DNA of 64,000 nt from Bacteroidota bacterium. GTDB taxonomy: Bacteria; Bacteroidota; Bacteroidia; UKL13-3. The notes beneath the pieces were generated by a model. That model ran no database searches. It worked only from the letters and a program-made list of their open reading frames with translations, and was not told the DNA's origin. The position numbers and the translations under genes are program-made. Position 1 is the first letter of the stretch, and every line of letters begins with the position of its first letter. Shown piece after piece: positions 58,785 through 64,000 of this stretch. Location of the stretch: the NCBI GenBank assembly GCA_947507965.1, contig CANNQU010000010.1, forward strand, positions 1 through 64,000, written 5' to 3'.

Positions 58785-59204
58785 ATGAAAAAAAATGTAC
58801 TCATTGGAGGATTATTGGGAGGCATAACCTTCTTCTTCCTCGGTTATTTAATTTACGGCGTTTTACTGGATGGATATATGACGGGTAACACGAGCCCAAG
58901 AAATTCGGTACCCATGGCCGACTTTAAGTGGTGGGCCCTTATACTTAGTTGCCTAGGATGGGGTTATTTATTCGCCCTTATTCTTGGCTGGACCAGCACC
59001 GATACCCTCTATGGCGGCATGCAAAAAGGAGCCTTGCTTGGCTTGCTCATCTCGTTAACTAAAGATTTAAATATTTATTCGAAAACCACGTACTTTTCAT
59101 CCATCAATCCATTGATTTTAGATGTTGCGGCAACGCTTATCATGACCTCCGTGCTTGGTGCCATTATTGGTTGGTATCGAAGTATTGGAAATAAAGAGGT
59201 ATAA
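58785..59204 (+). CDS. membrane protein of unknown function
   Basis: MKKNVLIGGLLGGITFFFLGYLIYGVLLDGYM...; four predicted hydrophobic segments. Confidence 0.75.
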   Translation: MKKNVLIGGLLGGITFFFLGYLIYGVLLDGYMTGNTSPRNSVPMADFKWWALILSCLGWGYLFALILGWTSTDTLYGGMQKGALLGLLISLTKDLNIYSKTTYFSSINPLILDVAATLIMTSVLGAIIGWYRSIGNKEV

Positions 59205-59386
59205 GCTTTGTTCTTTTATCCGTTTAAACTTATGGCGACTCAAAAAGTTTAGTCGATTAACCCGTTTTTAAAATCTATTGAGATGATTGATAAGAAGCTT
59301 CGAAAAATATTCCATGGTGAAGCTAAGGTCTTACATTACACGATGCAATGCACGATGGAACGTTCCGAATCTAATACGCCATTAAC

Positions 59387-60571
59387 TTGAAGCACATTAC
59401 CAAAACCGTTTTGACCTTATCGATGGTGAGCTTGTTTACCGATACCGCAAGTGAGATGCTTTACCCGATTATGCCCATTTATTTAAAAAGCATCGGGTTT
59501 TCCATCCTTCTCATTGGGGTATTGGAAGGCTTCGCAGAAGCCATCGCCGGGCTCAGTAAGGGATATTTTGGAAAACTTTCCGACAGCAGCGCACGTCGTG
59601 TTCCATTTGTACAATTAGGCTATGGCTTAAGTGCCATTTCAAAACCATTGATGGTTGTTTTCGCTTACCCATTATGGATTTTCTTTGCCCGAACCATCGA
59701 CCGTTTGGGCAAAGGAATACGTACCGGTGCACGTGATGCACTTCTTTCTGATGAAGCAACACCAGAAACGAAAGGAAAGGTTTTTGGATTTCATCGTTCC
59801 ATGGATACCTTCGGTGCTGTTCTTGGCCCTTCCATCGCTTTACTTTATCTATACTATTATCCCGAAAACTATAACGTATTATTTCTACTAGCCTTTATTC
59901 CTGGTCTTTTGGCCTTATTTGCTTCCTTCTTCTTAAAAGAGAAAAATGCCATTAAAAGCATAGAAAAGAAGCCCATTTCATTTTTATCATTTATACACTA
60001 TTGGAAAGATAGTCCATTGAGGTATCGCAAGGTGGTTATTGGCTTATTGGCTTTTACACTCTTTAATAGCTCGGATATATTTCTGCTACTCCAAGCCAAA
60101 CAATCGGGGCTTAGTGATACCCTTGTTCTTGCGATTTATATTTTCTATAATTTGGTTTATGCCGTATTCGCTTTCCCATTGGGCATTTTGGCCGATAAGA
60201 TAGGCCTGAAAAATGTCTTCATTTTTGGCCTTCTCCTCTTTGCAGCTGTTTATTTTGGCATTGCCTATAATACCAATACTACTATTTTCTTTTTTCTATT
60301 TCTACTTTATGGAATATATGCCGCCGCTACCGAAGGAATTTCAAAAGCATGGATTAGTAATATAACCGAGAAAAAAGATACCGCTACGGCCATCGGAACC
60401 TACGCCGGATTTCAGAGCATCTGCACCCTAATGGCCAGCACCATGGCCGGATTAATATGGTTCCAATGGGGGCCGGAAACAACCTTTATCGTCACGGGTA
60501 TTGCCACGGTTGTTGTGGCACTTTATTTTGCCCTAATTACAAGCGCCTCGTTTTCACGTCAAATGAGATGA
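59387..60571 (+). CDS. MFS transporter
   Basis: LFTDTASEMLYPIMPIYLKSIGFSILLIGVLEGFAEAIAGLSKGYFGKLSD; FARTIDRLGKGIRTGARDALLSDEATPETKGKVFGFHRSMDTFGAVLGP. Confidence 0.93.
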   Translation: MKHITKTVLTLSMVSLFTDTASEMLYPIMPIYLKSIGFSILLIGVLEGFAEAIAGLSKGYFGKLSDSSARRVPFVQLGYGLSAISKPLMVVFAYPLWIFFARTIDRLGKGIRTGARDALLSDEATPETKGKVFGFHRSMDTFGAVLGPSIALLYLYYYPENYNVLFLLAFIPGLLALFASFFLKEKNAIKSIEKKPISFLSFIHYWKDSPLRYRKVVIGLLAFTLFNSSDIFLLLQAKQSGLSDTLVLAIYIFYNLVYAVFAFPLGILADKIGLKNVFIFGLLLFAAVYFGIAYNTNTTIFFFLFLLYGIYAAATEGISKAWISNITEKKDTATAIGTYAGFQSICTLMASTMAGLIWFQWGPETTFIVTGIATVVVALYFALITSASFSRQMR

Positions 60572-60575
60572 ATGA

Positions 60576-60605
60576 TTTGAGCTAAAGGAATTAAGCGTAG
60601 CTTTG
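60576..60605 (+). promoter_or_regulatory. candidate promoter for NYN/LOTUS gene
   Basis: TTTG (60576-60579), 18-nt spacer, TAGCTTTG (60598-60605); very short leader. Confidence 0.5.
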
Positions 60606-60612
60606 TAAAATA

Positions 60613-61362
60613 ATGGAAATGATACACGACTTACGACTTGCTGTACTTATTGACGCTGACAATGTACCTTACGGAAACGTGAAGCAAATGTTTGAAGAGA
60701 TAGCAAAATACGGCACCCCTACCTTTAAAAGAATTTATGCCGACTGGACCAAGCCAACGGTATCCGGCTGGAAAAATGTGTTGCTTGAAAATGCCATCAC
60801 CCCGATTCAACAATACAGCTATTCTTCAGGTAAAAACTCAAGTGATAGCGCCCTTATCATCGACGCGATGGATATTTTATATACCGGAAAGGTAGATGGA
60901 TTCTGTATCGTATCCAGCGATAGTGATTTCACTCGACTGGCAACCCGGCTTCGTGAAGCAGGAATGAAAGTAATTGGTATTGGTGAGAAGAAGACGCTAT
61001 TACCCTTTATTACCGCATGCGACAAATTCATTTATATTGAGATATTGAAAACAGAAGAGAAGACCGTGAGAGAAAACCATAAAAGCAAAGTAGAAAAAAC
61101 CACGGCTGCTTCTATCAATAAAATTGATCAGGAATTAATTAAACTCCTCAATGCAAATATTTCGGATGTGGCCGACGAAAATGGCTGGGCCTATCTGGGC
61201 GATTTGGGCAACCTCATTTTGAAGAAGAAACCCGACTTCGACCCACGTAATTACGGCTTTCAAAAAATGCTTCCACTCATTAAAAGCTTAAATAAATTCG
61301 CAATTGATGAGAGGGAGTCAGGGAAGAATAAAATTAAACACGTTTTTATCAAAATAAAATAA
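60613..61362 (+). CDS. NYN (PIN-like) domain protein with C-terminal OST-HTH/LOTUS domain
   Basis: LRLAVLIDADNVPYGNVKQMFEEIAKYGTPTFKRIYADW, KNSSDSALIIDAMDILYTGKVDGFCIVSSDSDFTRLATRLRE; C-terminal GWAYLGDLGNLILKKKPDFDPRNYGFQKMLPLIKS. Confidence 0.92.
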   Translation: MEMIHDLRLAVLIDADNVPYGNVKQMFEEIAKYGTPTFKRIYADWTKPTVSGWKNVLLENAITPIQQYSYSSGKNSSDSALIIDAMDILYTGKVDGFCIVSSDSDFTRLATRLREAGMKVIGIGEKKTLLPFITACDKFIYIEILKTEEKTVRENHKSKVEKTTAASINKIDQELIKLLNANISDVADENGWAYLGDLGNLILKKKPDFDPRNYGFQKMLPLIKSLNKFAIDERESGKNKIKHVFIKIK

Positions 61363-61404
61363 CCATTTCATCATCCTATTATCTCCCCTAAAAGGTCGCC
61401 TATT

Positions 61405-62337
61405 ATGCTCAATCTACGTTGCTCCATTCTCCTTATCATCTCCCTTCTTTGGCTAACAACGGTTGGACAACTCTCCGAGAAAAACTATAAAATTTATTCT
61501 GTATCTTTAGGAAAGGAAGTATCGTTAAATGAAATCATTGACGACATGAGCCATCATGACGTGCTTTTCTTTGGCGAAGAGCATAACGATTCGGTAGGTC
61601 ATTATTTGGAGAAAACCATTTTTGAAATGCTCTTTCAAAAATTCAACTCGAATCTTTGCCTCTCCATGGAAATGTTTGAACGCGATGTACAACCTGTGAT
61701 GAATGAATACCTGAAAGGCTATATTCGAGAAAAAAATTTCAATAAAGATGCCCGTATTTGGGGCAACTATCGCGATTACAAACCGATGATAGAATTTGCA
61801 AAAACCAATAAATTGGATGTGGTTTGCGCCAACGCTCCAAGTCGATATACTAATTTGGCTGGTCGTAGAGGACAACCGGCCTTAATGGAATTGCCAAAGG
61901 AATCGAAAAGGTTTTTTGCACCCTTACCCTACGACACAGCCACCGGCAACTATTACGAGAAACTATGGGAGATGTCGGGACATGCGCCCGTTGCAGCCTC
62001 AGATACAGCCAAAACAATAGCCCCTGTAATGAGCATGGGTGGCTTTAACTTAATCATGGCACAATCCTTATGGGATGCTACCATGGCCTACTCTATTGTA
62101 GAATATAAAAAGCAAAACAAATCAAAAAAAATAATGCAGGTCAACGGTCGCTTTCATAGTGATGAAGGGTTTGCGGTGGTAACGCAACTGAAAAAGTATA
62201 ATTCAAAAATCAAACCACTCGTCATTTCAACCGGCTCTGACGACTCTTTTCCTACCATCGACTGGAGTCAATTTAAAACGCTTGGCGACTATATCATCAT
62301 TACCGATCCTACGGTGCCGAGAACGTACAAAGAGTAG
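61405..62337 (+). CDS. ChaN family (heme-binding uptake, Tiki-like superfamily) lipoprotein/secreted protein
   Basis: DVLFFGEEHNDSVGHYLEKTIFEMLF..LCLSMEMFERDVQPVMNEYL; NGRFHSDEGFAVVTQL. Confidence 0.88.
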   Translation: MLNLRCSILLIISLLWLTTVGQLSEKNYKIYSVSLGKEVSLNEIIDDMSHHDVLFFGEEHNDSVGHYLEKTIFEMLFQKFNSNLCLSMEMFERDVQPVMNEYLKGYIREKNFNKDARIWGNYRDYKPMIEFAKTNKLDVVCANAPSRYTNLAGRRGQPALMELPKESKRFFAPLPYDTATGNYYEKLWEMSGHAPVAASDTAKTIAPVMSMGGFNLIMAQSLWDATMAYSIVEYKKQNKSKKIMQVNGRFHSDEGFAVVTQLKKYNSKIKPLVISTGSDDSFPTIDWSQFKTLGDYIIITDPTVPRTYKE

Positions 62338-62433
62338 ATGGCTTCATAAGCCAAACAAATAATGGATTACAACGAATCACAAATTGCCAAATTTTGGCTT
62401 TAGGATGAGATGGCAGAATTCAAACAATAAAAA

Positions 62434-63291
62434 TTATCGAAGCATGCGCTGTTGGTAATTAAAACCGGCAAACACCCCAACGCCACCTGTGATATTGGTA
62501 AAGGCCACATTAGGCTCTGTAAATGGGCCACCACCATAATTCTGGATGCTTTGATGGTAGAGATAGAACTCTCTTGTTACATGCATCAATCGGAAATCAA
62601 TAAAACGAATCTCTGTTGGATTTAAAAATTCGAAGGAGCGATAAACATCCATCGTTTCTGAAATCAAGTTGCCGTCGCGCTCAAAATAGGTAGCCATATT
62701 TTCATTTCCCGACCAACTAATTAAACGATCCAGAACCGTGTCGTGAACGAGTACATAAGCACCAAATTTAAAATAATTGTCTTGCCCTGAAGGATCCTGA
62801 AAAGTAAAATTCAGGTTATAAATAGAGTCGCCATACATGGAAGATACTAATTTATAATCAGCACTTTTAATAGCAACAACAAAGGGTATGGAGGTAGAAG
62901 CTGAGGCTTCTTTTCCATCAGGCGTTGTTACGTGTAACGTGTAGGTATTGCCCGCTTTAATTTTAAATTGCACGGTGTCGATATAATAATACGAGATTTC
63001 ATCAGAAAAGAAAGAAGGAGAATAGTTGAGCGTTTTAGTTATTATTCCATCAGAAATTTTCACCGTTGCGTCTTTCACATTATTCATTGAATAAGAGTTA
63101 CTATTATAGGCCGACTTACTTAAATTTACATACACCACAACTTGCGAATCCATCGGGCTTATATAACTATGAATAACAAGAGTGGGCTTATATTCGGGCA
63201 AAGCAATTTCTGCATCCTTCGTACAACTCATGCTTATGATGATGTAAAACGAGCCAAGTAATTTAATGATGTTGTTCATTTTATCTCTCAC
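62434..63291 (-). CDS. DUF4249 family lipoprotein
   Basis: SMSCTKDAEIALPEYKPTLVIHSYISPMDSQVVVYVNLSKSAY; typical partner of TonB receptor. Confidence 0.85.
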   Translation of the reverse strand: MRDKMNNIIKLLGSFYIIISMSCTKDAEIALPEYKPTLVIHSYISPMDSQVVVYVNLSKSAYNSNSYSMNNVKDATVKISDGIITKTLNYSPSFFSDEISYYYIDTVQFKIKAGNTYTLHVTTPDGKEASASTSIPFVVAIKSADYKLVSSMYGDSIYNLNFTFQDPSGQDNYFKFGAYVLVHDTVLDRLISWSGNENMATYFERDGNLISETMDVYRSFEFLNPTEIRFIDFRLMHVTREFYLYHQSIQNYGGGPFTEPNVAFTNITGGVGVFAGFNYQQRMLR

Positions 63292-64000
63292 TAAAATTTA
63301 AAAGAATAGGTTACCGATGGCAATACCGGAAAAATAGAAACTTGCTTTAATACCGTTTTAGAAGGATCCTTTTTGCTCTCACCTACATAATAAAAATAGG
63401 GGTTAGCCCGATTATACAGATTGTACACGCTCACCTCCCATGTTTGATCCCAGTACCTTAGTTTTTTGTGAAACTGTAGGCTGATGTCTAGGCGATGGTA
63501 GGGCGCCATCCTGAACTCGTTTCTACCACCATATTGATCGATGGTATAATTCGATAAGGTGCTTCGTCCGTAAAACTTATTAAGATATGGATCTTGTTGT
63601 GGTATCGCTATTTGAGTGCCTACAGGCAGGGTAATGGCATTACCTGTACCATAAACCCATACCGCACTTACGGTGATATGAGGATTAATTTTATAAATTC
63701 CTACCAATGATAAATCATGACGTCGGTCGTACCTCGCCCAAAATTTATGGCCATTATTTAAAGAGTCAAACTGCAGGTTGGTCCACGATAAGGTGTACCC
63801 TATCCATCCTGTAAATTTACCTTCTTTCTTCTGTATAAAAAGCTCTGCACCATAGCTGGTGGCATTGCCTGAGGTAACTTGATTTTCCCATGTTTTCTGT
63901 CCACCGGAAGGGCTACTAAAAGGGTCGTCGAGTACATCAATAAAACTTGCTCCTTCTTTGTATGCGATTACATTTTTGGATAATTTATAATACCCTTCTA
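63291..64000 (-). CDS. TonB-dependent receptor, C-terminal part (continues past window edge)
   Basis: Frame remains open beyond the reported ORF (..GHKFWARYDRRHDLSLVGIYKINPHITVSAVWVYGTGNAITLP); ends LPSVTYSFKF. Confidence 0.85.
   Translation of the reverse strand, partial: EGYYKLSKNVIAYKEGASFIDVLDDPFSSPSGGQKTWENQVTSGNATSYGAELFIQKKEGKFTGWIGYTLSWTNLQFDSLNNGHKFWARYDRRHDLSLVGIYKINPHITVSAVWVYGTGNAITLPVGTQIAIPQQDPYLNKFYGRSTLSNYTIDQYGGRNEFRMAPYHRLDISLQFHKKLRYWDQTWEVSVYNLYNRANPYFYYVGESKKDPSKTVLKQVSIFPVLPSVTYSFKF

Noticed and set aside
1-64000. CRISPR arrays, rRNA/tRNA genes, transposases, prophage
   Set aside because: No regularly spaced direct repeats, no rRNA or tRNA-like sequences and no transposase/integrase/phage structural proteins recognised in the translations.

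Overview
This is a contiguous, gene-dense, low-GC chromosomal segment that looks like Bacteroidota: TAnnTTTG -7 promoter motifs, a CcoN-CcoO fusion, alternative complex III, T9SS-style secreted proteins and a DUF4249/TonB receptor pair. The left end carries a cbb3 oxidase cluster (ccoI end, ccoS, ccoNO, ccoQ, ccoP, ccoG, ccoH, TauE/SafE-like). Next come tryptophan 2,3-dioxygenase, an M2 (ACE-like) peptidase, a PpiC/SurA trio plus MoxR, fmt, DUF58, Mrp, ffh, a split 5'-nucleotidase pair and dnaA. The centre holds a complete actABCDEF (alternative complex III) operon on the minus strand. Housekeeping genes follow (serA-like, pepD, ilvE, rsgA, DUF1343, FtsX-like, lpxK, Nif3-like, C4 zinc ribbon). 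The most accessory-looking stretch is about 56.2-58.7 kb. It holds a DUF433/DUF5615 toxin-antitoxin pair, a small membrane protein, an ORF remnant and a SET-domain protein. These are separated by intergenic elements that end in GTTRGC and, in one case, form a long imperfect palindrome, which resembles a gene-cassette array. No CRISPR array, rRNA, tRNA, transposase or integrase was recognised. All identifications come from reading the sequence and translations; no database search was run.
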